Shown here: positions 1-8,378 of the stretch, piece after piece | Position numbering within the stretch: position 1 is the stretch's first letter | How the letters are laid out: each line of letters opens with the position of its first letter | Assembly (NCBI RefSeq): GCF_009900765.1 | Contig: NZ_JAAABL010000001.1 | Span: 434,001-498,000, forward strand | Direction: 5' to 3' | DNA: 64,000 bases | Origin: Rhodovarius lipocyclicus | GTDB lineage: Bacteria; Pseudomonadota; Alphaproteobacteria; Acetobacterales; Acetobacteraceae | Notes under the pieces: model-generated | Database searches by the model: none | What the model was told of the DNA's origin: nothing | What the model saw: the letters and a program-made list of their open reading frames with translations, nothing else | Made by a program: the position numbers and the translations under genes

Positions 1-258
1 CGCATGCCACCTGGGACCATTGCGGTCACGCGCCCTGGCCCGTGGGGGAATTATGCCGGCCCGACAGCGCGGCATTACCGGGAGGATGTGGCTGGGATGT
101 CGAATGCCGATCGGGCTTTCTTCTTCGACCGCTTGAAGGAAATCCGAGGCAAGAACCTCGCCTGCTGGTGCCGCCTCGATCAGGAATGTCACGCCGACGT
201 TTTGCTGGAACTGGCCAATGCGCCAGAGATAGGAGGCGCCGATGACCGGCCAGCCTGA
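1..258 (+). CDS. DUF4326 domain protein, 5' end cut by window
   Basis: The frame is open from base 1, so the true start probably lies left of the window; the first in-window ATG is at 4. The protein ends with the pattern GKNLACWC-x4-ECHADVLLELAN, which is the signature of DUF4326, a small Cys/His domain common in phages and mobile elements whose biochemical role is not established. The C-terminus reads DDRPA. The last 17 bases overlap the start of the next gene, so the two are translationally coupled. It belongs to the integrated element that ends near 2126. Confidence 0.7.
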   Translation, partial: RMPPGTIAVTRPGPWGNYAGPTARHYREDVAGMSNADRAFFFDRLKEIRGKNLACWCRLDQECHADVLLELANAPEIGGADDRPA

Positions 259-643
259 CGCTGAGAGGGTGCCGTGGTGGGGCGCCCGTCTCTACCGCCG
301 ATGGCATGACTGGCGTGAATGGAAGCGCCGAGACCGGGAAGAAATCTTTGTGGCAAGCGCGGAGTTCTCCACGGTTTGGACCGAGAGCGGCGAAAAGACC
401 GGGGATATCACGACCTACATCGTGTCCTTCTTCATCGACGGGAACGGAACCCGCTGGTCAACTGTGGATCGCGAAGGCACGCACAGAGGCGAATTCGGCG
501 AAGAGCGTCATATCCACATGCGTCAGTGCCGACATGAGTGGCGTGAATTTGGCGATCTGCCGTCCTGGGCGCGGCGTCCAGCATCTACTCCAAAAGGGAA
601 GCTTGTGTTGATCAAGGGGGGCCTTAATGACAGGCCAGTCTAA
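242..643 (+). CDS. hypothetical protein of integrated element
   Basis: This 133-residue protein is rich in Trp and Arg at its start and has no family I recognise. There is no signal peptide or membrane segment. The start is supported by the ribosome-binding sequence TAGGAGG about six bases upstream. It overlaps the DUF4326 gene by 17 bases and the next small gene by 17 bases, and both overlaps use nearly the same sequence. Tight packing of short overlapping genes ahead of an integrase suggests a phage or integrative element accessory gene. Confidence 0.6.
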   Translation: MTGQPDAERVPWWGARLYRRWHDWREWKRRDREEIFVASAEFSTVWTESGEKTGDITTYIVSFFIDGNGTRWSTVDREGTHRGEFGEERHIHMRQCRHEWREFGDLPSWARRPASTPKGKLVLIKGGLNDRPV

Positions 644-812
644 CGCCGCCGCCGAACGCAGCGCCCATGTGGTGCGAGAGCGCCCGGCAAACGAGCCAGA
701 CCCGCACGGCCCAGACGGCACGCACCCTATCGTCCTGCTGCCAGATGGCCGTTGGATATGCCGAGCCGTGTGGCGGCTGCGTCAGCGGTTGAAGGGAGGC
801 TCCGATGGGTGA
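627..812 (+). CDS. small hypothetical protein of integrated element
   Basis: This is a 61-residue polar protein without a recognised domain. The start ATG follows a strong purine-rich site (AAGGGGGG). Its first residues, MTGQ, match those of the preceding gene because the start sequence is a near-duplicate. A motif HPIVLLPDGRWICRAVWRLR in the second half suggests a small folded module, possibly of phage accessory type. It overlaps the next gene by eight bases. Reality as a protein is supported by coupling and ribosome-binding site rather than by homology. Confidence 0.5.
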   Translation: MTGQSNAAAERSAHVVRERPANEPDPHGPDGTHPIVLLPDGRWICRAVWRLRQRLKGGSDG

Positions 813-1182
813 TGCCCTGCTGACACTGGCTGATATGCAGGCCCGGCTGCATTGCGGTCGGACTTGGCTTCTCAGCCACCTCAAGGACCACCCGCACTAT
901 GCCGGTGGCCCTACCCATCGGCGCGCCGGGCGCCGTATCGTCGCATCTGAGGCCGATTTCGCGCGGTTGGTGGAGAGCCTGGAATGCCCCTCAAGGTTGT
1001 CTCGCGCCCCGGAACTGCCATCCTCTATGTCCGTGGCACGGTCAGAGGACAAAGCATTTTCGAGAGCACGGGCACTTCTAAACCCGAAAAAGCCGAAGCC
1101 TACCGATCGAAGCGGGAAGCGGAGCTCTGGGACCGTAGCGTCTATGGCGCCCGGGCGGTCGTCACCTTTGCGCACGCCGTAG
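805..1182 (+). CDS. excisionase-like helix-turn-helix protein
   Basis: The first ~65 residues look like a MerR/excisionase-type winged helix-turn-helix: a start LLTLADMQARLHCGRTWL followed by a basic wing with RRAGRRIVASEADF. Such proteins act as recombination directionality factors or small repressors next to integrases. A GGGAGG ribosome-binding site precedes the ATG. The remaining half of the frame overlaps the integrase gene by 199 bases and is Arg/Ser/Pro-rich, so it may be a read-through tail under little selection. The role is inferred from fold and position only. Confidence 0.6.
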   Translation: MGDALLTLADMQARLHCGRTWLLSHLKDHPHYAGGPTHRRAGRRIVASEADFARLVESLECPSRLSRAPELPSSMSVARSEDKAFSRARALLNPKKPKPTDRSGKRSSGTVASMAPGRSSPLRTP

Positions 1183-2057
1183 CGTCCTATCTGGAAGACC
1201 GCGAACGGCGCCCAGCAGACAAGGCGCTGATAAGCAAGCTGCTGGATCATTACGGCACAACCCAGCTCGGCAAGATCACCCAGGAAACGCTGCCGGGCGC
1301 CTATCGTGCGTGCCTCAAGAAGGGCCTTGAGGCAGCGCCGGCCACCAAGCTGCGAAACGTGCTGGTGCCGCTCCGAGCGATCCTCGAGCATGCCGCCATC
1401 ATGGGCTGGTGCGCGCGGCCCGCCTTCAAATCGCCGGAAGTTCCGAAGCAGGTCACACCGTATCTGCGCCCCGCTGAGGCAACCGCCCTTGTACAGGCCG
1501 CAGCGCCGCACCTACGCCCGCTTCTGGTGCTCTTGATCGGCACAGGTGTGCGCCTGTCTGAGGCGCTGGAACTGGATTGGAGCAAGGTGGACCTGCGAGG
1601 CGGCAGGGCGACGGTATGGCAGAAGCAGCAAGACGAGCGAGATGTGGAATTGCCCCCCGCTGTCCTTGCGGCGCTCTCTGCGCTCCCGCACCGCAAGGGG
1701 CCCGTGTTCCGGCCTCCGGCGCGCGCAGGCCGCAAGGTGGCGAGCTATAGAGACAACGGCCGAGAGGGCGGTGGCCAAATCAAAACTGGTTGGGCTGGCG
1801 CGCGAAAGCGGGCCGGTCTGTCAGCCGAGCTCACGCCACACGACTGCCGTCATACCTGGGCGACATGGCACTATTGCATCCACAAGGATCTTCAGCGGCT
1901 GCGTGATGAGGGCGGCTGGGGCTCTGTGAAGATGGTGGAGCGGTATGCCAAGCGCATGCCGGATGCCTATCGTAAGGATGCCATGGCGTGGCTGGATGGG
2001 CGAGCAAAATCCGTGCAGGCAGGTAGCGGGCTGGCCAAAAAACAGCGGAAGTCCTAG
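984..2057 (+). CDS. int: site-specific tyrosine recombinase (integrase)
   Basis: This is a 357-residue phage-type integrase. The catalytic domain contains Arg190 in IGTGVRLSEALELDW, the box HDCRHTW at 286-292 (His286, Arg289) and the nucleophile Tyr321 in VERYAKR; residues ~60-145 form a SAM-like core-binding domain and the first ~50 residues a small arm-binding region. It would insert and excise the element by strand exchange at an attachment site. The stop codon lies only 19 bases before the remnant of tRNA-Thr, the normal arrangement for an integrase sitting at one end of its element. GGAGAG precedes the ATG. Confidence 0.93.
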   Translation: MPLKVVSRPGTAILYVRGTVRGQSIFESTGTSKPEKAEAYRSKREAELWDRSVYGARAVVTFAHAVASYLEDRERRPADKALISKLLDHYGTTQLGKITQETLPGAYRACLKKGLEAAPATKLRNVLVPLRAILEHAAIMGWCARPAFKSPEVPKQVTPYLRPAEATALVQAAAPHLRPLLVLLIGTGVRLSEALELDWSKVDLRGGRATVWQKQQDERDVELPPAVLAALSALPHRKGPVFRPPARAGRKVASYRDNGREGGGQIKTGWAGARKRAGLSAELTPHDCRHTWATWHYCIHKDLQRLRDEGGWGSVKMVERYAKRMPDAYRKDAMAWLDGRAKSVQAGSGLAKKQRKS

Positions 2058-2076
2058 CCTTCTTGCAAGCAGACCG

Positions 2077-2126
2077 CGCCCTTGGTAAGGGAGAGGTCGA
2101 GAGTTCAATCCTCTCTGGCAGCACCA
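2077..2126 (+). other. tRNA-Thr(GGU) 3' fragment, attachment-site remnant
   Basis: The sequence holds an anticodon arm with loop TTGGTAA (anticodon GGT at 2084-2086; one mismatch in the stem), a perfect T arm (GAGAG-TTCAATC-CTCTC, 2099-2115), the 3' acceptor strand TGGCAGC and the terminal CCA at 2124-2126. No matching GCTGCCA acceptor strand or D arm exists upstream, so it is not a functional tRNA gene. Elements that integrate into the 3' end of a tRNA leave an intact gene at one end and such a fragment at the other. The intact copy is expected left of this window. Confidence 0.72.
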
Positions 2127-2158
2127 TCCTTCCCCTGATATCGCTGGTTTTTAGCCCC

Positions 2159-2347
2159 ATGAGCGCACCCGACGCCCAGGCCCCGAAACCGCCCCCGAGC
2201 GCCGCAGAGCAGCGCGAGGCCCGCCTGGCCGCCGCCCTGCGGGAGAACCTGCGCCGGCGCAAGACCCAGGCCCGCGCCCGGGCCGAATCGCCCGACGCAC
2301 CCGCCCCCCCTGGGTCCACCCCCGACCAAACCAAAGCCCAGCCCTGA
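2159..2347 (+). CDS. small conserved-type hypothetical protein
   Basis: This 62-residue protein is Ala/Pro/Arg-rich with a central basic helix (AEQREARLAAALRENLRRRK) and low-complexity ends. No enzymatic domain is visible. I chose the ATG at 2159 because the longer frame would start inside the tRNA fragment. It lies between the element border and dcd and is probably a chromosomal gene. The function is unknown; the basic helix could contact nucleic acid, but that is only a guess. Confidence 0.5.
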   Translation: MSAPDAQAPKPPPSAAEQREARLAAALRENLRRRKTQARARAESPDAPAPPGSTPDQTKAQP

Positions 2348-2421
2348 CTTCACCACCGGTTGCCCGCCCCCCGGCACTGGACTAGACCCGAGCCGCCAGA
2401 GCCCTGAGGGGGAGTTCCGCC

Positions 2422-2976
2422 ATGTCCATCATGCCCGATAGCTGGATCCGCCGGATGGCGGAGGAACACGGCATGATCGAGCCCTTCTCCCCCGCCCAGA
2501 AGCGGGAGGGGATCATCAGCTACGGCCTGTCCTCCTATGGCTATGACGCCCGGGCCTCGAACGAATTCAAGATCTTCACCAATGTGGACAACGCGGTGGT
2601 GGACCCGAAATCGTTCTCGGACACCGGCTTCGTCACCCGCACGCAGGATGTCTGCATCATCCCGCCCAACTCCTTCGTGCTGACCCACACAGTGGAATAT
2701 TTCCGGATCCCGCGCGACGTGCTGGTGATCTGCCTCGGCAAATCCACCTATGCCCGCTGCGGGCTGATCGTGAACGTCACCCCGCTGGAACCCGAATGGG
2801 AAGGCCAAGTGACGATCGAGATCAGCAACACCACCCCCCTGCCCGCCAAGGTCTATGCCAATGAGGGCATCTGCCAGTTCATTTTCCTGAAGGGCGAGGG
2901 CGCGCCCGAGGTGAGCTACGCCGACCGCGCGGGCAAATACATGGGCCAGCGCGGCGTGGCGCTGCCGAGGCTCTGA
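2422..2976 (+). CDS. dcd: dCTP deaminase
   Basis: The 184-residue product matches dCTP deaminase along its length: [10 protein letters not shown] near the start, the central trimeric-dUTPase-like core with SYGYDARAS, and the active-site block containing [18 protein letters not shown]. The enzyme converts dCTP to dUTP in the cytosol, feeding dUMP and thymidylate synthesis. GGGGGAG lies before the ATG. A second ATG four codons in (MPDSW) is an alternative start. murA begins two bases after its stop, so the two are likely cotranscribed. Confidence 0.95.
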   Translation: MSIMPDSWIRRMAEEHGMIEPFSPAQKREGIISYGLSSYGYDARASNEFKIFTNVDNAVVDPKSFSDTGFVTRTQDVCIIPPNSFVLTHTVEYFRIPRDVLVICLGKSTYARCGLIVNVTPLEPEWEGQVTIEISNTTPLPAKVYANEGICQFIFLKGEGAPEVSYADRAGKYMGQRGVALPRL

Positions 2977-2978
2977 CG

Positions 2979-4238
2979 ATGGACCGCATCCGCATCCGTG
3001 GCGGCCGCCCGCTGAACGGCATCATCCCCATCTCCGGCGCCAAGAACGCCGTGCTGGCGCTGATGCCGGCCGCCCTGCTGGCCGAGACGCCGCTGCACCT
3101 GTCCAACGTGCCGGACCTGGCCGATGTGGCCACCATGTCCGCCCTGTTGCGCCAGCTCGGCCTGTCGGTGGAACACGACAAGGCCGCCAAGACGCTGGCC
3201 ATCGGCGGCCAGGCGACCTCCTATGAGGCGCCCTATGACATCGTGCGCAAGATGCGCGCCTCCGTGCTCGTGCTGGGGCCGCTGGTGGCGCGCCAGGGCA
3301 TCGCGCGCGTCTCCCTGCCCGGCGGCTGCGCCATCGGCACCCGCCCCGTGGACCTGCACCTGAAGGGGCTGGAGGCCATGGGCGCGACCATCACGGTCGA
3401 ATCCGGCTATATCGAGGCCCGCGCCCCCGCCAATGGCCTGAAGGGCGCGCGCTTCATCTTCCCCGTGGTCAGCGTCGGCGCCACCGAGAACCTGATGCTG
3501 GCCGCCGCCATGGCCGAAGGCGAGACCGAGCTGCAGAACGCGGCGCGCGAGCCCGAGATCGAGGATCTGGCCCTGTGCCTGATGCGCATGGGCGCGCGCA
3601 TCGAGGGGCTGGGCACCGGCGTGCTGCGCATCCAGGGCAGCCCCAGCCTGACCGGCGCGCACCACCCCGTGCTGCCGGACCGTATCGAGGCCGGCAGCTT
3701 CGCCTGCGCCGCCGCCATCACGGGCGGCGAGGTGCTGTTGCAGGGCGCGCGCATCGACCATCTCGGCTCCGTCGCGCGCGTGCTGCGGGAAGCGGGGGTG
3801 GGCGTGAACGAGGAACCCGCCGGCCTGCGCATCAGCCGCATCAACGGCCTGCACGGCGTGGATGTGGTCACCGAGCCCTTCCCCGGCTTCGCCACCGACA
3901 TGCAGGCGCAGTTCATGTCCCTGATGTGCCTGGCCCAGGGGGCCAGCATGGTGACGGAGACGATCTTCGAGAACCGCTTCATGCATGTGCCCGAGCTGAA
4001 CCGCATGGGCGCGCGCATCAATGTGCATGGGTCGAGCGCCATCGTGCGCGGCGTGCCCTCGCTGTCCGGCGCGCCCGTCATGGCGACGGATCTGCGCGCC
4101 TCCATCTCCCTGGTTCTGGCGGGCCTCGCCGCGCGCGGCGAGACCATCGTGAACCGCGTCTATCACCTGGATCGGGGCTATGAGCGGCTTGAGGAGAAAC
4201 TCGCCGCCGTGGGTGCCGATATCGAACGGCTGAGCTGA
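2979..4238 (+). CDS. murA: UDP-N-acetylglucosamine 1-carboxyvinyltransferase
   Basis: This 419-residue EPSP-synthase-fold enzyme transfers enolpyruvate from PEP to UDP-GlcNAc, the first committed step of peptidoglycan synthesis in the cytosol. Visible landmarks are Lys22-Asn23 in SGAKNAV, and the loop with the catalytic cysteine at Cys117 in [14 protein letters not shown]; a cysteine here predicts fosfomycin sensitivity. Length is normal for the family. It sits directly between dcd and hisG with gaps of two and three bases. Confidence 0.97.
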   Translation: MDRIRIRGGRPLNGIIPISGAKNAVLALMPAALLAETPLHLSNVPDLADVATMSALLRQLGLSVEHDKAAKTLAIGGQATSYEAPYDIVRKMRASVLVLGPLVARQGIARVSLPGGCAIGTRPVDLHLKGLEAMGATITVESGYIEARAPANGLKGARFIFPVVSVGATENLMLAAAMAEGETELQNAAREPEIEDLALCLMRMGARIEGLGTGVLRIQGSPSLTGAHHPVLPDRIEAGSFACAAAITGGEVLLQGARIDHLGSVARVLREAGVGVNEEPAGLRISRINGLHGVDVVTEPFPGFATDMQAQFMSLMCLAQGASMVTETIFENRFMHVPELNRMGARINVHGSSAIVRGVPSLSGAPVMATDLRASISLVLAGLAARGETIVNRVYHLDRGYERLEEKLAAVGADIERLS

Positions 4239-4241
4239 ATC

Positions 4242-4925
4242 ATGGACCTGCCCCTGCAAACCCCCGCGATCGCCGGCACCACCGGGCCGATCATCCTGGC
4301 CCTGCCCAAGGGCCGCATCCTGAAGGAGCTGCTGCCGGTGCTGGAGCGCGCGGGCCTCGCCCCCGCCCCCGACTGCGCCGAGGAAAGCAGCCGCCGCCTG
4401 CGCTTCGAGACCGCCGACCCGCATGTGGAGGTGATCCGCGTGCGCAGCTTCGATGTCGCGACCTTCGTGGCCCATGGCGCGGCGCATCTGGGTGTCGCGG
4501 GCGGCGATGTGCTGATGGAATTCGACTATCAGGAGATCTACGCGCCGCTCGACCTCGGCATCGGGCGCTGCCGCGTCTCGGTGGCCGAGCCCACCGACGC
4601 GCCGCCGCTGGACACCGCCCGGCTGTCCCGCCTGTCGGTCGCCACCAAATACCCGAACATCGCCCGCCGCCACTACGCGGCCAAGGGCGTGCAGGCGGAG
4701 GTGGTGCACTTGAACGGCGCGATGGAGCTCGCCCCCTCCATGGGCCTGGCGCGCGTCATCGTGGACCTGGTGCAGACCGGCGGCACGCTGAAGGCCAATG
4801 GGCTGGCGGAAACCGAGGTGATCGCCGATGTCACCTCCCGCCTCATCGTCAACCGCGGCGCGCTGAAGACCATGCCCGATGAGCTGGGCGCGCTGCTCGC
4901 CCGCTTCCGGGGTGCCATCCAGTGA
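4242..4925 (+). CDS. hisG: ATP phosphoribosyltransferase, short form
   Basis: At 227 residues this is the short HisG, which lacks the C-terminal regulatory domain and in known cases needs the HisZ subunit for activity and histidine feedback. It joins ATP and PRPP in the first step of histidine synthesis. LPKGRI is at 21-26, and the PRPP-binding loop DLVQTGGTLKANG is at 175-187. hisD overlaps its stop by four bases. No hisZ is present here, so it must be encoded elsewhere in the genome. Confidence 0.96.
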   Translation: MDLPLQTPAIAGTTGPIILALPKGRILKELLPVLERAGLAPAPDCAEESSRRLRFETADPHVEVIRVRSFDVATFVAHGAAHLGVAGGDVLMEFDYQEIYAPLDLGIGRCRVSVAEPTDAPPLDTARLSRLSVATKYPNIARRHYAAKGVQAEVVHLNGAMELAPSMGLARVIVDLVQTGGTLKANGLAETEVIADVTSRLIVNRGALKTMPDELGALLARFRGAIQ

Positions 4926-6220
4926 TCACGCTCTCCACCGCCGAGGCCGGCTTCGAGGCCGGCTTCACCGCCCTGGTCGAGCAGGCGCGCGAGACCACCA
5001 ACCGGGTGGACGGCGCCGTTGCCGCCATCATCCAGGATGTCCGCACGCGCGGCGACGCGGCCCTGCTGGACTACACGGCGAAGTTCGACCGCTGGCAACC
5101 CACCGGCGGCCTGCGCATCACCGAGGCCGAGCTGATCGCCGCCGAGGACAGCGTGGACCCCGCCTTGCTGGAGGCGCTGGACCTGGCCGCCGCCCGCATC
5201 GAGGCCTTCCATCGTGCGCAGATGCCCAGCGACATCCGGCTGGATGACCCGGCGGGGCTTACGCTCGGCATGCGCTGGGGCGCGCTGGATGCGGTGGGGC
5301 TGTATGTGCCGGGCGGCAAGGCGGCCTACCCGTCCTCCGTGCTGATGAACGCCCTGCCCGCCCGGGTGGCCGGGGTGCAGCGGGTGGTGATGTGCGTGCC
5401 CACCCCCGACGGCGTGCTGAACCCGCTGGTGCTGGCCGCCGCCCGCCGCGCCGGGGTTTCGGAGCTGTGGCGCGTGGGCGGGGCCCAGGCCATCGCCGCC
5501 ATGGCCTGGGGCACCGAGAGCATCGCCCCCGTGGACCGCATCGTGGGCCCCGGCAATGCCTATGTGGCCGAGGCCAAGCGCCAGGTCTTCGGCCGGGTCG
5601 GCATCGATTCCATCGCCGGCCCCTCCGAGGTGGTGGTGATCGCCGACAACGCGAACGACCCCGCCCATGTCGCCATGGACCTGCTGGCCCAGGCCGAGCA
5701 TGACGAGGCCGCCCAATCCATCCTGATCACCAATGACGCGGCCTTCGGCGCCGCGGTGGCGGGCGCGGTGGAGCGGGCGCTGAAGACCCTGCCGCGCGCG
5801 GCCATCGCGGACGAGAGCTGGCGACGCCATGGCGCCGTGGTGGTGGTGCGCGACTGGGACGAGGCCGCCGAGCTGACCAACCGCCTGGCGCCCGAACACC
5901 TGCAGATCATGCTGCCCGACCCGCAGGCCCTGTTCGCGCGCATCCGCCACGCGGGCGCGGCCTTCCTCGGCCCCTGGTGCCCGGAGGCGGTGGGCGACTA
6001 TGTCGCCGGCCCCAACCACGTGCTGCCCACCGGGCGCTCGGCGCGCTATGCCTCCGGGCTGTCGGTGTTCGACTTCCTCAAGCGGACCACCTGGGTGGCC
6101 GCCGAGCGCCGTGGGCTGGAGGCCGTGGGCCCTGCCGCCGTGGCGCTGGCGCGTGCCGAAGGGCTGACCGCACATGGCGAAAGCGTGGCGCAGAGGTTAC
6201 GGCTGAACCGCCCCGCCTGA
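4922..6220 (+). CDS. hisD: histidinol dehydrogenase
   Basis: This 432-residue enzyme carries out the final two oxidations of histidinol to histidine using NAD and a bound zinc. The family patterns are clear: [17 protein letters not shown], the IDSIAGPSE block, the zinc/active-site region [11 protein letters not shown] and the C-terminal [26 protein letters not shown] region spread over about 25 residues. It starts with GTG within the hisG stop (overlap of four bases), so expression is coupled to hisG. Confidence 0.97.
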   Translation: MITLSTAEAGFEAGFTALVEQARETTNRVDGAVAAIIQDVRTRGDAALLDYTAKFDRWQPTGGLRITEAELIAAEDSVDPALLEALDLAAARIEAFHRAQMPSDIRLDDPAGLTLGMRWGALDAVGLYVPGGKAAYPSSVLMNALPARVAGVQRVVMCVPTPDGVLNPLVLAAARRAGVSELWRVGGAQAIAAMAWGTESIAPVDRIVGPGNAYVAEAKRQVFGRVGIDSIAGPSEVVVIADNANDPAHVAMDLLAQAEHDEAAQSILITNDAAFGAAVAGAVERALKTLPRAAIADESWRRHGAVVVVRDWDEAAELTNRLAPEHLQIMLPDPQALFARIRHAGAAFLGPWCPEAVGDYVAGPNHVLPTGRSARYASGLSVFDFLKRTTWVAAERRGLEAVGPAAVALARAEGLTAHGESVAQRLRLNRPA

Positions 6221-6228
6221 TCTGCCGC

Positions 6229-6257
6229 TTGACCTTGACGCGGGACTTAACCATGTT
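6229..6257 (+). promoter_or_regulatory. candidate sigma-70 promoter for infA
   Basis: In the gap between hisD and infA, TTGACC (6229-6234) is followed after 17 bases by CATGTT (6252-6257), a fair match to -35 and -10 elements. A second TTGACG follows immediately at 6235. This would start the infA-maf-RNase-yacG transcript about 50 bases before infA. The call rests on sequence resemblance only. Confidence 0.35.
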
Positions 6258-6315
6258 CCGCGCCGAAACCCAGATTATCAACCGCCTGAAAGGCGAAAGC
6301 GAATGACGAATATGC

Positions 6316-6534
6316 ATGTCTAAGGAAGACATGATGGAATTCAGCGGACAGGTCGTGGAGCTTCTGCCCAACGCCATGTTCCGTGTGAAGCTGGACAACG
6401 AGCACATGGTCCTCGCCCATACCTCGGGCAAGATGCGCAAGAATCGCATCCGCGTCCTGGCCGGTGACCGCGTGAATGTCGAAATGACGCCCTATGACCT
6501 GACCAAGGGCCGCATCACCTTCCGCTTCAAATAG
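6316..6534 (+). CDS. infA: translation initiation factor IF-1
   Basis: The 72-residue protein is a canonical single OB-fold IF-1 ([19 protein letters not shown] at the start, [22 protein letters not shown] in the second half). It binds the ribosomal A site during initiation together with IF-2 and IF-3. It heads the block infA-maf-RNase G/E-yacG, an order common in alphaproteobacteria. maf follows after a 29-base gap. Confidence 0.98.
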   Translation: MSKEDMMEFSGQVVELLPNAMFRVKLDNEHMVLAHTSGKMRKNRIRVLAGDRVNVEMTPYDLTKGRITFRFK

Positions 6535-6563
6535 AATCGGGCAGCCCAGGCGGACCGGGCCGG

Positions 6564-7139
6564 ATGCCGCGCCCTCCCCTCATCCTCGCCTCGGCCAGTC
6601 CGCGGCGTCTCGAACTTCTGGCACGCATCGGGGTGATTCCCGACGCGGTGCGGGCGGCCGACATCGACGAGACGCCCGGCAAGGCCGAATTGCCGCGCCA
6701 ATTGGCGCAACGGCTCGCCACCCAGAAAGCCCATGCCGCCACCCAGCCGGGGGAGATGATCCTGGCCGCCGACACGGTGGTCGGCGTGGGCCGGCGCATC
6801 CTGGGCAAGCCGCGTGACGCGGTTCAGGCCCAGGCCTTTCTCGAACTCCTCTCCGGCAGGCGGCACCGCGTTTATACCGGTGTCGCGTTGCTGACGCCCG
6901 ACGGCAAGCTGCGCACGCGGCTGGTGGAATCCATCTTGGCCTTCCAGCGGCTGACGGCGCAGCAGATCGCGGCCTATGTCGATTCCGGCGAATGGCAGGG
7001 CAAGGCCGGCGGCTATGCCATCCAGGGCCAGGCCGAGATGTTCTGCCGCTTCATGTCCGGTTCCTGGTCCAACATCGTGGGGCTGCCGCTGTTCGAAACC
7101 GCGCAGCTGCTGCGCGGCGTAGGCTGGCTGAAACCGTGA
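6564..7139 (+). CDS. maf: Maf-family nucleoside triphosphate pyrophosphatase
   Basis: The 191-residue product is a Maf/YhdE-type house-cleaning enzyme that hydrolyses non-canonical or excess nucleoside triphosphates to monophosphates. SASPRRLELL at 10-19 forms the substrate-binding loop and Asp70 in LAADTVV is the conserved acidic residue of the active site. The C-terminus contains the family stretch GKAGGYAIQGQAEMF. The stop codon overlaps the GTG start of the downstream RNase gene, so translation is coupled. Confidence 0.93.
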   Translation: MPRPPLILASASPRRLELLARIGVIPDAVRAADIDETPGKAELPRQLAQRLATQKAHAATQPGEMILAADTVVGVGRRILGKPRDAVQAQAFLELLSGRRHRVYTGVALLTPDGKLRTRLVESILAFQRLTAQQIAAYVDSGEWQGKAGGYAIQGQAEMFCRFMSGSWSNIVGLPLFETAQLLRGVGWLKP

Positions 7140-8218
7140 GCACGGAAATCCGTCTCTCCCGCTCACCGGGGGAAAGGCGGGTGGCGCTGCTGCGGGACGG
7201 CACACTCACCGAAGCCTGGGTGGAACGCCCCGCCCGCCCGGATGGGGTGGGCGATGTGGTGGCGGCCCGGGTGGCGGCGCTGGCCCCCGCCATGGCCGGG
7301 GCCTTCATCCTGATGCCCGATGGCAGCACCGGCTTCCTGCCCGAATCCGAGGCCAGCCGCGACCGCCGCCCGATCCGGGAGGTGGCGCAGGAAGGCCAGT
7401 TGCTGGTGCTGCGCGTGACGCGCGCGGCGCAGGGGCTGAAGGGCCCGCGCCTGTCCGCCCGCCGCGCGCCGCCCCTGACCGCCCGCGAGCCCGGCCTGCT
7501 GGAACGCGGCCCGGATGCCGCCCAGCGCCTGCGCGCGGCCTTCCCCGAGGCCGCCTTCCTGGCCGATGACCGCATGGAGGCCGCGCGGCTCGGCGCCAGC
7601 TACACCCCCCGTGCCTTCGACGATGCGCTGGAGGCGGAGTTCGATGCCCTCGCCCTGCCCCAGGCCCCCCTGCCCGGCGGCGGCACGCTGCACATCGAGA
7701 CCACCCACGCCCTGACCGCGCTGGATGTGGATGCGGGCGGTGCCGCTGGCAGCGCCGACAAGCTGGCCCAGCGCCGGTTGAACGAGGCCGCGATCGCCGA
7801 GGCCGCCCGCCAGATCCGGCTGCGGCAATTGGCGGGGGCGATCCTGCTGGACATCGCGGGGCTGCCGGCGCGTGAGCGTGCCCTGCTGGAAGAACCGCTG
7901 CGCGCGGCCCTGCGCCCCGATCCGCTGGCGGAGCTGCTAGGCACCGGCCCGCTGGGCCTGTTCGAGATGCGCCGTGCCCGGGTGCACCCGCCACTGGCCG
8001 AAACCTTGCATGGCCCGCTGACCCGGGGCCTGGCCCTGCTGCGCCAAGCGGCGCGGGAGGCAGCGGCCACCCCGCACCGGCGCCTGGCGCTGTCGGCCGC
8101 CGCCCCGGTGCTGGCGGCGCTGCGCGACCTGCCGGGCGCGCTGGAGGAATTCCAGGCCGGTGCCGGGCATCCCCTCACCCTGCTACCCGGAGAGGACGGC
8201 ATCCATGACGCCCCCTGA
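7136..8218 (+). CDS. rng: short ribonuclease E/G family protein
   Basis: I chose the GTG at 7136 because it overlaps the maf stop (GTGA); an upstream ATG would lie deep inside maf. The 360-residue protein has an N-terminal S1-like region (GDVVAARVAALAPAMAGAFI) and the RNase E/G catalytic pattern, with acidic residues in TTHALTALDVDAG and GAILLDIAGL. It is much shorter than E. coli RNase G (~489 residues), and I see no CPxC zinc-link cysteines, so metal linkage and oligomer form may differ. It probably acts in rRNA or mRNA processing. Confidence 0.85.
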   Translation: MSTEIRLSRSPGERRVALLRDGTLTEAWVERPARPDGVGDVVAARVAALAPAMAGAFILMPDGSTGFLPESEASRDRRPIREVAQEGQLLVLRVTRAAQGLKGPRLSARRAPPLTAREPGLLERGPDAAQRLRAAFPEAAFLADDRMEAARLGASYTPRAFDDALEAEFDALALPQAPLPGGGTLHIETTHALTALDVDAGGAAGSADKLAQRRLNEAAIAEAARQIRLRQLAGAILLDIAGLPARERALLEEPLRAALRPDPLAELLGTGPLGLFEMRRARVHPPLAETLHGPLTRGLALLRQAAREAAATPHRRLALSAAAPVLAALRDLPGALEEFQAGAGHPLTLLPGEDGIHDAP

Positions 8219-8378
8219 GAAGACGAAGCCCTGCCCGATCTGCCGCAAGCCCATGGTGGCGGCGTTCAAGCCCTTCTGCTCGGACCGGTGCCGCCAGGTG
8301 GATCTGGGGCGCTGGCTGACCGAGGCCTATTCCGTGCCGGCCCAGCCCTCGGGCGAGGAAGATGACGGGGCGGTCTAG
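8205..8378 (+). CDS. yacG: DNA gyrase inhibitor YacG, zinc-binding
   Basis: This 57-residue protein has the YacG four-cysteine zinc site, CPIC at residues 9-12 and CSDRC in the middle, followed by VDLGRWLTEAYSVP, the typical family core. YacG of E. coli binds GyrB and inhibits gyrase. The start overlaps the RNase gene by 14 bases, so both are translated from one message. The placement after an RNase E/G gene is usual in alphaproteobacteria. Confidence 0.93.
   Translation: MTPPEKTKPCPICRKPMVAAFKPFCSDRCRQVDLGRWLTEAYSVPAQPSGEEDDGAV

Noticed and set aside
2063-2126. Functional tRNA-Thr gene
   Set aside because: The D arm and 5' acceptor strand are missing and the anticodon stem has a mismatch.
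2916-4709. 597-codon minus-strand frame opposite murA and hisG
   Set aside because: Its composition is a His/Gln/Gly-rich artefact of the complementary codons; murA and hisG on the plus strand are certain.
4673-6175. 500-codon minus-strand frame opposite hisD
   Set aside because: Gly/His-rich shadow; hisD is certain.
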